From Cymodocea nodosa (taxonomy: Eukaryota; Streptophyta; Magnoliopsida; Alismatales; Cymodoceaceae), in the NCBI GenBank assembly GCA_036874045.1, contig CM072338.1:14840501-14904500 (forward strand): 64,000 nucleotides of DNA, given 5' to 3'. The notes beneath the pieces were generated by a model. That model had not been told where the DNA came from. It ran no database searches and saw only the letters and a program-made list of their open reading frames with translations. Shown here piece by piece: positions 35,001-48,700 of the stretch (its first letter is position 1; every line of letters starts with the position of its first letter). The translations under genes were made by a program, and so were the position numbers.

Positions 35001-35688
35001 TAACATAGAGACTAAAGCAAGAGATGAATATAGTTATGGTACATAAACACAGCTTAGGCTAAGACAAGTATGTTGACTAGGCATGCCTTTCGTTAGCATC
35101 TTGCCTAGGCGTTCAACTTCTTGATAGTCATTTGGTTATGCATGTTGGTGAGTTCGCTCTGCTTAGTTCTCAATTCTTCTACACATTCTCAAATGAAGGC
35201 AAAGGACATTATCAGGAAAATTTTCCTGTTTTGCTCAGGTAAGATCTAGTTGTAAAGAAATTAGTAAATTATGGCTAGAGTAATGGGAACGCTTTGAAAA
35301 GGATGGATACTCTTATGAAAGTTGTCATATCAAGTCAGGAGAGAAATGGTTCTAAAGAAATCATCACACATTAGAATTATTTCACCCTCTAATCTATTTA
35401 GCTCCACATATGATGTGCTATTCTGCTTCTCACAAGCATAATATATAATACAAGAGATGTGAGCCATCACACTGATAATTACATTGTTATGGGTAAACCA
35501 TTCTCATCTGCAGCATCTTTAAAACCACCAAAGCTTAAATCATATGCCATGATTTGATTATGAAGTCAATGAAATGCATTGCTTTTGATGATTGTCCTTA
35601 GTTTGGTCCTCGGCGAAGCCTTCTCTCCCATGCTAAGGAGCCACTGGTATTTGAAGTTCAGCTGTTGAAGGTGCTGCATTCTTCCTGA
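29057..35688 (+). CDS. Chloroplast lumenal FKBP-type immunophilin, FKBP16-1-like (8 exons)
   Basis: Exons are 29057-29098, 29432-29595, 29756-29790, 30008-30101, 30253-30313, 30478-30523, 33206-33276 and 35602-35688 (TGA), all in phase, 199 residues. Residues 1-68 form a presequence with basic SRRRLLSE, a hydrophobic stretch (ALGSRVLYILPFL) and a RAEEPE end. This is the layout of a twin-arginine thylakoid lumen signal. The FKBP fold follows: YQKLENGVKIQDIIDGEG, VKEGDVVEVNYVCRRSNG, IIKGLKDTLVGMKVGGKRRA, LIPPTLGYINESLKPIP, and the C-terminal FGPRRSLLSHAKEPLVFEVQ with LLKVL. The FKBP12 tryptophan at the floor of the pocket is leucine here (LKDTL), so prolyl isomerase activity may be weak. Plant FKBP16 members are linked to photosystem assembly. 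The exact subfamily is inferred from the FGPRRSLLSHA tail. The short first exon leaves the start codon less certain. Confidence 0.9.
29865..29996 (+). repeat. 66-bp tandem duplication at an FKBP intron acceptor
   Basis: Units at 29865-29930 and 29931-29996 share TAAAATCCAAATGCCAACAC and TATTGAAGCAT, with about five differences. The second copy ends 11 bases before exon 4 (30008), so the pyrimidine tract of the acceptor lies in the duplicated unit and the first copy carries a spare tract. Confidence 0.9.
30524..33205. other. FKBP intron 6
   Basis: 2.7 kb without coding signal. The stretch at about 31640-32600 has repeated words such as GGCAACTAGACTAGGTG and CACCTTG/CAAGGTG in both orientations and looks like a decayed non-coding transposon. 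Nothing can be named with confidence. Confidence 0.35.
33277..35601. other. FKBP intron 7 with possible copia LTR and leader remnant
   Basis: 2.3 kb without a coding exon. Part of it (about 33640-34260) resembles the LTR and untranslated leader of a copia-type element: AT-rich LTR-like start, then a C-rich leader with CTTCTACC / CCTAGT words similar to 39940-40200. This is a fossil of low certainty. Otherwise nothing is recognised. Confidence 0.3.
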
Positions 35689-36776
35689 AGCAGCATCATG
35701 TGTGCTTTTCGCTAGAGATCATGGTATACTGTATTAATTGATACATGTAGATTCCTAGAATTCGAATGAAATTGTCATGATGCAATAACAAATATGATTG
35801 TGTTGTTTGCGTCTCTTATTCCATGTCTATCAAAAAAAAGGAATAAGGCACTGTTTTTTATAATGATAATAATTTCATTTATATATAAATTTAAGACTTC
35901 ATTTGTTTCAGATTTATGGTGTTTAAATTATACGATTATGATGATGTGAAAATAATCTAAAACAAATATCTTTAACATAACAGATTATGGTTTTTCCTTG
36001 CACATTCCAATGACAGATGCAGAAATCTCTTAGATGGAAATAGGGGAAGTAAATTTTTCTGGGTTGTTTTTCTAAGGTTTTGGAGAAATTTTTTTGAAAA
36101 AACATAATTTTGTATCGATAGCGAAAAATTCTGATATTTTAAGTTACTGTAAAAATTCGTTTAAAATTAAAATTACACATCACATCTGTAATTATTAATT
36201 AGGAGTTTTTCTCCGTGGAATAAATAAGAGAACGATGGAATTATCCTTTTATTTCGATTGGAATCTAATCACTTGCTATTTCACGATCAAAGGATTCATT
36301 TTTCCTATTTCAAAATAAATAAATAAAACAATTTCTGTCAATTATGCAGGCTAATATTGCATATTATATGATTTTTCTAGGGTTCTGTTTCATGGGACAT
36401 TTTAAATTGGTTTTTATCAAAAAAATGTCGGATGTCTCGGTTAGATCAGATGGACGTTAAAAATGTGAGTTTTTGAAAAGCACCATTTTTGTAGCATAAA
36501 ATACTACATTCCAAAACGCTAATTTACTCATTTGAAATAATCTACCTATGAATGACTTATTTATTAAATTATAAATAAACATTAAACGCTTATTTACTTT
36601 AAAAAAGAGATCCCTACAATAAAATAACAAAAAAACCAAGCTTTCCCTCCAAAAATCGCAGAAATCAAACAAGAAGTCCCCAATTCAAATGCTGCGTCGG
36701 CTGCGCTGAGCACCCTACTCCCGCCGATTTGGCGATTTCCGCTTCCCTAAACCCTAATCCCCCGTCCTCACGGGAC
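35689..36776. promoter_or_regulatory. Intergenic region upstream of KNL1
   Basis: About 1.1 kb from the FKBP stop to the KNL1 start on the same strand. AT-rich up to about 36690, then GC-rich leader. It must hold the FKBP polyadenylation signal and the KNL1 promoter. TTTGGCGA at 36728-36735 differs from the E2F site consensus at one position. It would fit a cell-division gene but is weak evidence alone. Confidence 0.4.
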
Positions 36777-39700
36777 ATGGATAGAGGCGAGAGTGCCGGA
36801 GAATCTCACCAGGGGTCGGCGACGGCCGAGGGTTTGGAGGAGCACACCGCCCTCAAGACGAGGTCAAGGCGAGTGAGCTTTGCGGAGACCACGGCGATCC
36901 ACTTCTTCAGGAGGGAGGACGACGACGAGACTCCCCCGGACTCCTCTACCCCTGGGTCCGACATAGATGCTAGGGAGCCTCTGGATTTCTGCGTGGACCA
37001 GAGTGATGGAGACGATGATGGTAACCACGGGAATGGGACAGAGGAGGAGGAAGAGGAGCACGAGTTGTTTGTCAAGAACGTTGGTGATTCCTCTCCTGGG
37101 AGTGGCTTTGGTTCAGCCACTTCGAACGATGGTATGAAAATTTTTGCCTTTCCATTGATGTAAATTTCCTGGAAATGATTGTTTATTTGTTGCAGAAACT
37201 GGAACCCGTACTCAATTATACAACATTTGTTTCGTCTATTACGTGGCCTTTGGTTCAAATAATTTCTCTGTGTATATGTGGTCTGACAGACTTTCTTACA
37301 TTTTAAAATCATCAGATTATAATCTCTTTGGACCTGTATCGACAAGTTTCATCAGGTCAGACCGGACGGAAGGATTATCAGAGAACTCTGAAGATAATAA
37401 TCACGATATCACTCTTGACTCCACAACTTTCTCTATGCATTTCCGCAATGTGTTGCCTCATGATGATTTGTCTATCAATTCAGTGGGAAGCCTCAATACA
37501 CCAACTGGAGTTTATACACAAACCGACCCAGGAAATTTCCCCTCTTTGACAGGAGCAAGAAAAAAGCCATCTGGCATGATATCTGGATGCGATGTGAACA
37601 ATGATAGTGGCATGAGTTTTGTAACACAAAGATCGCAAAAATATGATTATGAAAAACTGCCTCCTGGGTTGGAAAGACTGCTTGTGAAGGCTGATGAGAG
37701 TATGGATATGGCATACCCACAGAGTGGTGTCAATATTACATCATCGTGTGTGGATATAGTTTCCTTAGAGAGTGGGGGTCAAGCTACATCTTTGAACATG
37801 GATAAAGAATCTCCAAAGGGTGATGCCAATATTGTAGTAGTTTGCATGGACAAAGTATCACCAAAGAGTGGAGGCAGGGTTTCATTATTTAGCATGGACA
37901 AAGGACCTCCAAAGAGTGGTACCAATATTGAAGAAGTTTGCATGGACAAAGTATCACCAAGGAGTGGAGGCAGGGTTTCAAATTTGAGTATGGATAAAGG
38001 ATCTCCCAAGAGTGGCACCAATATTGGAGTAGTTTGCACGGACAAAGTATCACCAAGGAGTGGAGGCAGGGTTTCATCTTTTGGCATTGACAAAGAGTCT
38101 CCAAAGGATGGGAACATTGTTACGTATTCAAGTATAGATATAGTATCATCAATGAACAGTGGTAATATTGCGTCATTAAACATGGGAACTGTGTTCCCAA
38201 AGAATGCCAATGAGCTTGAATCATCACATTCAACTAGAAATGATTCTTTGGAGCAGCAGGAGATGGCAAATAATGAAAAGCTACATAGAATACATGATGG
38301 CACTGAAACAGCTAATATGATGGATAAAATTTATGTTAATCCAGGGTCTTCAAGCAGTAATTTGTCGGGAAATGCATTTCAACCAGATACTTCATCTAAT
38401 TCTCAAACTAGGACTGGATTAAGTATGTCTGCAGAATCACCAAATGCTGTTAAAGGCAATGTAAGGTTTTCACCTGCTTGTTTCAATGTAATCAGTTATA
38501 TTTGAGATTCTGTTACTAGATGCTGTGTGCAAGTATCTTCATGTTTTTTGTTCTGTACTTGCTTTGGACTTCCTGATGTTCCCACTTTTTCAGATATCTT
38601 CATCTCATATTTCCAGATGGTAAGGTATTAAGTCTTTTATTCTACATGGTTCTTATTAACTGAAATTCAAGTTGGCACATAGTCAGATCAAGCCTTTTGG
38701 TTTTGTGAAGTCTATATACCTCTCATTTTTTCATGGGTATTGTTGGGAATTATTTTGCACCTTACTTGTACATTTTTAAAATTCTGAATCAACTTTTTTA
38801 GAACACACTTTCTGTAGCGTAAAAAGGTTAATCATAAGTCATTATTCTTCCATCTGTGCTAAATCAGTTCAGGATCATGTATATTATTATTCTTAATTAA
38901 CTGAATTGAGTGGCAAGTTTTGGTCTCTAAGAATTGTCTGAAATTTATGTTGGGATTCAGGTTCAAGCAAGAGGAAGCCCTTACAAATTGCATTCATCAC
39001 CTGTTATTGCACCTCACTTCACTGCATTGTTGACTCTAGATGATCAAAAACAGAGATCACTTCACAGTCAGCTGCATACTCCATATTATTTTTCAAAACC
39101 TGATCAGCTGCCTAAGTCTCCTTTTGGGGGATCCATCATTTCCTTGTCTGATAAGCAACAAAATTTTCTTTTTGACCCAGCAGTTTCATCCAAAAATCAG
39201 TCAATATCTGCTTCTCTTGGAGGGTATTCTGCTCATTCTTTGAAGATTGATATAGATAACCATGGCAAAAGAATCTCGGCCATTAAAAACAGCATCTCAA
39301 AATTAAAAAATAAATCTGTTGATGGTGGATTTAGATCTGAGTTTCCATCACAAAGTAGAAAGCACTTGCAGGCAGAGTTTGAAGCAGCACTTGAGAGAAA
39401 AACATCCTCATCTACTTCAATATGTGATAGCTTTTCCGTTGTCACAAGTAATGACATCCCTATTGAAAACCAATTGGTGAGTACTTTATGAAATGTCAGG
39501 AAAATAATCAATTATCTTGTCTTTTGGTTGTATCTACTAAGTCCATGTTTGGTTCAGTGCTTTTAAGTGTTTTTGGTAAAAAAAAATTAAAAAATGTAGA
39601 AAGCTGAACCAATTGCTCCTAAAAATACGGTTTATTAAAAACTATGCATTTTTGGCCTGCAAAATGAACTCATATGTTAGTTCAAATAATCTTGCTTTCC

Positions 39701-42700
39701 TTAGCTTATTTGTAAACGTTGAAGATATTTCCAAGTACACCCTTGTTTTGCTAGAGTATTTCAATAAAACTAATGTTTAATTGCAAAAAATGTCAATGAA
39801 TATATATTATAGATTACTATCATGTTATTGTATGGTTGTGCATGTTGGTGATAAATGGATATCCAGTTATTTTCTACCCTTATAAATATGTAATCTTGCC
39901 ATTAACAACAGAAATTTTCTTGGTTTTTTCCTCACATGATACCAAAGAAGGGAGAGAGAGCAAGCCCTAGTTGCCACCACCACCCATCATTATCCAAACC
40001 CTAGCCTCCCACCCAAAAACACCATTGACCACCTGTGCTCCTGCCTGGTTTTTCCATGCCTGGACCAGCAGGAGTTTCTACTGGTTGTCTCAGGGCTTCC
40101 AGCCCTCTTCCTCACTCTCCACCAGGTCTGTCTGCTCTCCTTCACACCAACTGAGGGCCTGACAACCCTCTCTTAACTGCTCGCTCCCTCTACCAGGCCA
40201 TCAGGCTTGGTTGACAGCTTCCCTAGGGGTCATCCTTTGCTGCTGCTGCCACTGGCCAGACTGGTGGCCGCTTTTCCTGTTGTCAGCCTCCTGGTTGGTG
40301 AGCTTTATTCCCAAGAAGCCTTTGTTTAGGCTGTGATATCCTCTTCTACTACTGCTACGAGTGTATTCCAACCATATCCATATGCCCTTCCTTCAGCTTG
40401 GGGGATTACCATTACTCTTTAAGGCACTTCTGCATTAACCAGGGCTGATTTTTTGGCTGTTGAACCATTTTTCTCTATTCAACTATTCAGATTAGATTGA
40501 TTTTGTGTGACCGAAACTCATGGTGAACAAGGACCTTGTTAAAAACCTTAGTGGAACTTCAAAGAAACTCTGAGGAGATTTACTTAATGTAGGCATAAAA
40601 TTTTCAGACATTCATTACAGCATATAAGAAGATTAGACATTTGACACCTCTTCTAAACATCAAATATAGTTCCTATGATGATTCATACATGGATGAGTCT
40701 GCAGTTGTCCTCTGTATGGCAAATAGCATAGAGCTCAGTGGAGCTTGAGCTATGATGTTGTGCCCTGTTAAGAAGATTTGAGACACTGAAGAATATGTAT
40801 GTGTATAAGAAAATATTTGTCATCTTTGAGATATATGAACAAATCTTCACTTTACACATGGAAGAAAGCATTGTCTAAGATCATTATACTATCTTTCATG
40901 CCCTGTTGGAAGAATTGGAGGTGTATTAGCTTCTAACAATAGATATTGAAACTATATGTCAATACTGTGGGGAGTTAGCAATTGTAGTTTACAATGCTAG
41001 ACTGACTTCAGAATTGTTATCTCAAATTTGAGGATAATTCTTGGGAGTAGATTCCATGCAAGATCTTGAGACCACATTTTGCAAAGTTCTATTTGTTTCA
41101 ACCAAAGCATCGATGACTATAATAGAAATTTTACTATGTTTGCTAAACGTAAATGTGATTGTGGCTTTACATGTGGGCATATTGATAGTAGGGGATGCAC
41201 TGCATGTGTGCACTGTAGTTGATTCCACCATTAGTTGGATCATTGTTGGGAGACATTTGAGAGACTGTGTGGGCCCAAGTCTCTATGGAGACATTGAGTA
41301 CCTCTACTTTCGCTATTAATTCCACTTTTGTGAAACCTTAATAGTCACTCTAAATCAGGATGAGTATGCACGGTTCTTGTTTTGAGAGCATCAGTCAATT
41401 GCCACAGCCTCTTTTGCCTCTGCACCACCTCAAGTGCTATTGCTTTCTTTGCTTTTAGAGATAGTTCTTGAATCATGGACTTCAGAGTTTCCTCTCATGT
41501 GCAAGTAAAAGGATCACTTTATTGACCTATTTGAATTATCTGATATTAGATTTGTTGCCATTGTCAATGGAAGAATTTGTCAAGTCTTTGGATAAGACAT
41601 TCTTTAGGTGATGTTACAATTGACCTTAGACAAAGTTCTAAAAATTTCTTTTAGTCTTTTATTCATTAATACAATCGCTGAACAATTACTTTGTTGTGTA
41701 ACCTTTTTTTTGTTTCACTATACCTTTCACAATCTGTAGATGAGGAGGATTTGTTTAAGGCATAATTGAGGTCATGAAGTCTATCTATTGGTTTGTGATG
41801 GTATCCCCAATGGACTTACATCTTTGGCATCTTCTGTGAAGCCTTTCATCATTTCTGTTTGGGTCATCTTTCTTACAAGAATTTGTAACAAGTTCTTTCA
41901 TATAGTTGGATAAACATTACTAAGCTACCTTTAGTTGTCTTTTTCTAATCTATGGTATGTGTGTATTTGAGTTAGTATATTGTGATGTATAAGGTCCAAG
42001 TAGAGTTTCATTTGTATCATGATTTTATATATTATATTATCTTGATTGATGATTTTTCTTGAATCTCATGGGTGTACTTGTTATAAGATAAAGTTAGTAT
42101 TCTTGATGTGGTTAAAAACATTTTTATAGAAATAATAAATTAGCATTCTGTTACTTCAAATTTTTTTTGTATTGATAATATTTTAAAATATTAACATGAT
42201 CTTCGAAGTTATTGTGAATTTTTGGTGTTTTGCATCATGCCACTTGTCCACATTGTATCTATTGATGTTATGTTCTTTGAATCTCGACATTTCTTTGTCA
42301 TAGATGGGTTTGCTTTCTAAAGCCTTCCTTTTGCTTGCTCTTATTGATATCAATGGTGATGATTCTTACAATGGCCATGATGATTTGCCTATTGAGCAGA
42401 CAAAGATATACCATCCTTTGTAGGTCTATCAATGCTTGTAGAGATATCTTGCTTCTTAGATGACTTCAATTGAACCATTCTTAAGGTTTGTAGATCTACC
42501 ACTTTCAGACTTAGATCTTCTAGTTGCTTTCTGAAAGGTACACATGCTTTTCTTAATTTTGTTACTTATGATGAACTTGACCTTGTCTACTGCACCTTTT
42601 CCATGTCTATTTCTTTGGTGTCTTTGCCTTAGAACTATGACAAGGCTCTTTTTATTCCACAATGGAAGGTAATCATGGATAAGAAGATGTAGGCATATGT

Positions 42701-45700
42701 GTCACACGATATGTGAAATCTCCTCTCTCCACTTACATGAAGTAACACAGTCACTTGTAGATGAGTTTTTATTGTCAAGTATAAATTGGATGGTACGGTT
42801 GACATGTACAAGCATGCTTGGTGGCATGAGGATTCATGTAAACATATGGGGTTGATTATGTAAAGACATTCTCATTAGTTGCATGTTTGAATTCTCTATA
42901 AGTCATTCTCTTCATTGCCATTAACTAGTCTTGAGAGCTGAGTTAATTAGATGTGAAGAATTCTTTCCTTTATGATGACGTGACAGAATAGATCTTCAGA
43001 AAGCAACTTCTTAGATATTCTGTTCAATGAGAGATTAGGAGTGCCTTCTTAGGAAAGCAAAGTTCATAGACTTGATTTGAAAAATTTGGTAGCTGTGAAA
43101 TCCAACTTAAAATTAATTAGTGGTGAGTAGAGAGTCCAACATCATATAAGCCTAGGTTTTTCTCTTTTTAATCGATGTGGGAATTTTACTAACACATCCT
43201 TTGACTTGTGGCTTATTTATATGACAATAAGTACCTACATCATGAACCTACTCTAATACCAAGTGAAAGTTCAACTCATAGCTAATTGGCAAAAAAATAG
43301 CAAGTCTTCTTTCATATAAGGTTAACTTATTTTTCTTTTATATTGATGTGGGACTTTGTCTCAACACAACCCTTCACTTGTAGTTTTTTCATATTTTATG
43401 TCTATAAGTGGTCCACAATGGAAATTGACTTTGATATCATGTGAAAGTCTAACTTAAAAACAATTGCCAGTGAATGGAATGTGAAACATCATATAATCCC
43501 AGGTTTTCTCTCTTTTAAATTGATGTAAGACTTTTATTCAACAGTAGCATTGTTACCTCCTGTGGTTTTACATGACAACTTGGGAGGTGTAGTACAAATA
43601 AACCACCATCGGTAGTTCAAAAATGTTGGCTGAAAAACATTGCAAACTATTCATAGCTTATCAAAAAATGCTGAAGAAAAAATGCCAAACCTAATGCTAC
43701 GTAAGTTTCCATGTTTACACATCCTTTTGCATGCTTCTTTTTATTTACTTGGGAACCTCATATGTGTTGTTCTTTATGGCTATATGTTCTTGCTGCCATT
43801 CTGGTGTGATTTTCTTTTTCTTGCAATTCTAAGCTGACTTTTAAAATAAATTCTTGGATCCTGCCTCAATGTTAGGTGTCTAGAAATGTGAGAGTTCAAA
43901 TTCCTGCAGAACAGACACATCCAATCAATGATGGGTTAGTTCCTGTCCATCCAAGGGATCCAATTCCTAGATTACTAACAAACTCCTGTCATAGTCATGA
44001 TAACCATCAGTATCCTGAAGCTTTGCACAAGTCGATTCCTTGTTCTGATACTAAAATTATTGGAAAGAGGCAAAGCAATGAAGAGCTATCACTTATGAAT
44101 GAAACTGAGAGGGCTCACAAGCATAGGAAAACTATATCTGAAATTAAAGATGGAGCTTCTGCTTCTTCCTTCCGTCACACTGTTGCAAGTGAAGCCTTTA
44201 ATACTCAAGTTGAGGTATTAGCAAAGGATTGGAATTTAGTAAGTATTACAGAAGGATGGTTATTGTTTTTCTTAGTATAACTTATCATGTGCAATTCAAT
44301 TACACACTTCAAAAAATTTATTGATCTGGTAAATTCTTTCTCTATATTTATAATTTTCTGATCAAACATTTTGCTTTTATAATCTGGAAAATCTAGCAGG
44401 TTTTCTCCAAGGTATCAGAGATTGCAGAGAAGCTGCTGCCACCAGCTAATGCAATAAATCTAGCAGAGGTACAGTTTACATTTGTGAGCATGCTCATATT
44501 TATAATATTGATCAAAATGCAACTTTGTCAATTTAGCCAACTTTTTCTGATTACCAATTCTTTTCTTGTAGCTAAGACAATTTTGTTTTTTTATGTCTCA
44601 TTTAAAGATTGATACACTTGAAGATAAACTGACTGACCTTCAGAGGGCTAGGAAGTTTCATAGGCTTTACATTGACATGCAGTCCATGGTACGCAAATTT
44701 CTGCTCAACTGACTTGTCACTTTATCTTACCATAATAGTATACTTTAGGCCTTTTTTAACATGCACACATGATATAGTTTCTGATTATGACTTTACTATT
44801 TCAGATGAAACGACATAAGCAGTATGATGAACTGCAAAAAAGGTAATTGATTTTTAGGATCTGTTATGAGACCATTTCTCCTGCTGGTTTTACTTTATTA
44901 TACCATATTATAGAATCAAGATGCGTACCAAATGCAGCCTATAACTTCTTAAGATCTCGCAGAGCAGCTGAAGTAAAAATTTTACAAGATATGTTTGTGT
45001 ATGAGAAGACAAAATTACAGCTAGCAATAGCAAAACGGGATGCATTGCTTGTAAGTATCTAGATCACTGGATTTTCACTCTTTAGAATGGTTTTAGTTTC
45101 CAAATTTCATAAGTTTCTTGTTTGTTTTCTGCAGAAAAAGACGCAATATTTGCAGTCAGGAATTGAGGAATGCAATAGATTGAAATGCGCTTTTACAAAG
45201 AGTTACCCTTCCTATATTGGGAAAAGCAAACTGATGAGCTCCCTTCATCATTCAACTCATTCAACCATTAGATGTGATGTATGTTATTTCTTTATCATGT
45301 AGGCTTTTGAAGTATCCTTTGTTTGTAGTTTCGTTCATTTATGTAAAATTATATGAAATCACCATTTTCTGTTTTCAATCTACAAAAAATAGTTTGCATA
45401 CAAATACACAACAATAATCAATACCTTTTTCATGCATTTTCTCCATGCCAAATACCTTTTTCTTCATCTTATTTTTTTCTTAATGCCGAGTGTGTGTATT
45501 GATCATGGGTGTATGCCCTCAACATCAATGTCCATTGTATTCATTTCAGAAAATCATGCTAAGTGGGATTGTGGGGTTGGCAATGGCAATTTGTTCTCTC
45601 ATTTAGTTATTATCATCATTATATTTCTTGACCTTTGATAAATTTTTTTTAAATTTAACCATTTTATTTATGATCTTCCTTTACCATTTTTAAGCTCACT

Positions 45701-48700
45701 TAGATCTACTAGCTCTCTTCCTTACATATGTGCTTTATAATCTAGTATTCTGAGTCAAAGTGATTTGTGTCACCAATGCAAGTAACATGTGTCAACAAAA
45801 TTTTGGTGCAAGTAAAGAAAAGTAAAATCATTTAAGAAAAAAAGGAAGAGAAGAAAGATGACGGAAAAAGGAAAATTTCAAGTTTTTAGGAAAGTTTTTA
45901 AGTTTTGTGTTTGCAGGTGCTGTATGTATTAACTGAGTCTAATGATGTTAACAAATTGATCAGTGTTTACACTTGTGAATGTGTTGTGTAGGTTTTTACC
46001 TATGTTGATTAAGTTTGAAGATGTCAACATATTGATTACTGTTTATGTCTGTCAATTATCTATCATAAGTATTGTTGTTGATCGAGTCATGTGTAGGCAG
46101 ATTAAGGCAACTGATGTTCGTGCCTTCTTGCATTGTCGTCAAAGTAAATGACCATTGTTTATGCTTAGAAGTTGGTGTGCTGCTGTCTTTATTCTAAGTT
46201 TGTTTATGTTTTCCCTTTTTTCATTTATGTTTGAGTCATTGTAAGTCATTTTAGATGCTTTAGACTTTAGTTTAAGTGGAAATATTTGAGTATATGAATA
46301 AATAGATTCTTATACAAATTGTATTGTATGCATGGCGGCCCTATAGACCAAAGGTTAAGTGATATGTTAAATAGTACTCGTTACAGAAATTCAATTGGAG
46401 GGCAGTCTATAGTCCCATATTCTCTTCATGGTCTGCAGTCGTACAGACCAAAGGTATTTTTATGTAATTCATGGCACCTTGGAGTCCATTATACCATGTA
46501 ATCCATAATTACTAAATTTTTATGTATATACTATATATTCATAATACAAAAGTAAATTTAAATTTATATTATATATACATTTCATTTTATATATTTATAT
46601 TAAAACAAAGGAATTTTCAAGAGACATAGGTTTACATTAAAGGCTTTTTTAAGTCCATATTTGTTTGTTTTGGTTATGAATTAAATAATTATAGAAATCT
46701 AAAGAGATATACCTTGGTGTATGCTATTTGTTGATGACATAGTTTTGGTTGATAAAAATAAGGTAGAAATTAGTTTTAAACTAAATTGTGGAAAGATATT
46801 TTAGAGTAAAGATTTAGATTGAGTCGGTTAAAAATTGAATATGTAGATTTTAGATTCAACAAAAATAAGAATAATGATGAAAGCATATAATTAGTTGATC
46901 ATGATATTCATAATGATAAGACTTTTAATTACCTAGGATATATAACAAATAATAATGGAGAAATTGTAGTGGATATCATTCATAGGATTAAAGTAAAGTA
47001 AATAAAGTGGAGAAATACTTTTGGAGTATTATGTGATAGGTGAATACTTTTAAAATTAAGAGGAAAATTCTATAAAACTGTTACTTGCTTGGTCATGCTT
47101 CATAGTTCAGAATGTTAGGTTGTAAAATATGAATATTTTGCAAAAAGTCAGTGTTGTTGAGATAGCATGTTATTAGATGGATAAGTGATAATACTATAAA
47201 TGATAAATTTAAAAATAATTTTATTGGGAATAGAGTAGTTGTCCCTATTGAAGTTAAGATAAGAGAAAATTGGCTTATATGGTTTACTTATATCCTTATA
47301 AGGTAAAAAATATACTATTTAGAAGAGGAGAATTAATTAGGGTAGAAGAAATTGAAAAAGGTTTAAAACTACTTCGTTAGGAATTGTAAGACTAGATTTA
47401 AATTTATGTAATTTAATTAAAGATTTAATCATTAGATAAAAATACAGGAAAGAAAAAGATTGATGTGGTCAACTCTATGTAGTGGTATTATGACTTGGAT
47501 TGTTATTATTGTTGACACTCCCATTTTTGGGCTCCCTCTTTTTAATCCAGTATCCTTTTATTTAGGTCTCACAACTTTCATTTGAGTCCATAAATCCACC
47601 TTTTCGCTTTTTTCAAGCCTCATAGCTCATCCCCCTTTTTGTGGGTCTAAGAGCTCAACTACCTTTAGGCGTAGGCCTTATGACCTAATAATTTTGCATG
47701 TGGGTCATGTGACTTGTAATTTTTCTTTTGGCACCCTATATTGTGTAAATTTACCCTTCAAACCTTGAAATCCATATTCACCTTTTGTTGGGAGTCCAAA
47801 AGACATTTTTTCTACCTTTTTTTGAGCTTAAAGTTTGTCATCCTTTGTTTGGGTTTTAATAGTCCATTACCATTAGAAATGGGGAAAATAGCAATTGTAT
47901 GTGATAACCTATTGGTAAATCTCTTTCTTTTAAACTTGAAGATCATAAGTTCATTCTCCACCAAGTGTGCCAAAAAATTTCAATTTTTAGGTGATGTTAG
48001 TATTAGCATCATGTCATCGCCACCTAGGCATCACCTAGGCATCATGTTATTGTCACTAAATGCCTTGTTAGTGCCTCATCATTATCGTAGAAGTTACTTG
48101 GTGTCATGTCACTACCAACTAGACGTCACATGAATGTTATATCATTGCCACATCAATGTCATATCATTGTTACATGGCATCTCTTCATTAGGGATTTATT
48201 TTTTGAGTCATCAATATTTTCCACTAATCAAGTGTCGCCACATTATTGCCTTGTCAACGTCACATTGTCGTTACATAGGTACTATATCATTGTCACATCA
48301 TCATCTCTATTCTTTTATATATTAATGGATCTGACGACCTTGATTTATTTATATAGATTTGATCCAATGCTCTAGATTATGTCATTTGGAATCAATCAAA
48401 TGGTCTAGATTGCATCATCTCATTTATTGATTCAATTGCTCAAATCGAATCATCCAGATTACATCTGATGGTGGACAACTAATTAGTTTTTCATCTAATG
48501 GTCAAGATTGGATCTAGGATTAGCAACAAAGATTGAGCCACCTAGATTTGATTGGACCACCTAGATTGCATCTACCTAATTTTGATTACCCCAATCCAAT
48601 AATCAATATTTAATTTACTTTAATTTAGATGATCAAGATGCATTTTTAAATCAATGGTTGAGATCATGCTTCTTTTAATCCATCAAATGGCCTAGATCAC

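Noticed and set aside
37197-37315. Possible earlier start of KNL1 exon 2 (good acceptor at 37196, frame open)
   Set aside because: The extra residues (ICFVYYVAFG and so on) are hydrophobic and unlike plant KNL1, whereas the acceptor at 37315 joins directly to the conserved NLFGPVSTSFIR block. It remains an alternative.
37841-38115. GGRVSLF / GGRVSSF in the KNL1 repeats as extra PP1-binding RVxF motifs
   Set aside because: The spacing is wrong: RVSL and RVSS lack the aromatic residue at the required position. Only RVSF at residues 32-35 fits.
37779-38303. Long minus-strand open frame opposite KNL1
   Set aside because: A shadow of the coding tandem repeat. It has the same 16-residue periodicity and no independent features.
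47890-47975. Possible second tRNA-derived SINE
   Set aside because: The B-box-like sequence (AAGTTCATTCTC) is too weak and no tail or A box is convincing.
47741-48375. Overlapping open frames in KNL1 intron 9
   Set aside because: They follow degenerate short repeats and lack any domain. No splice support.
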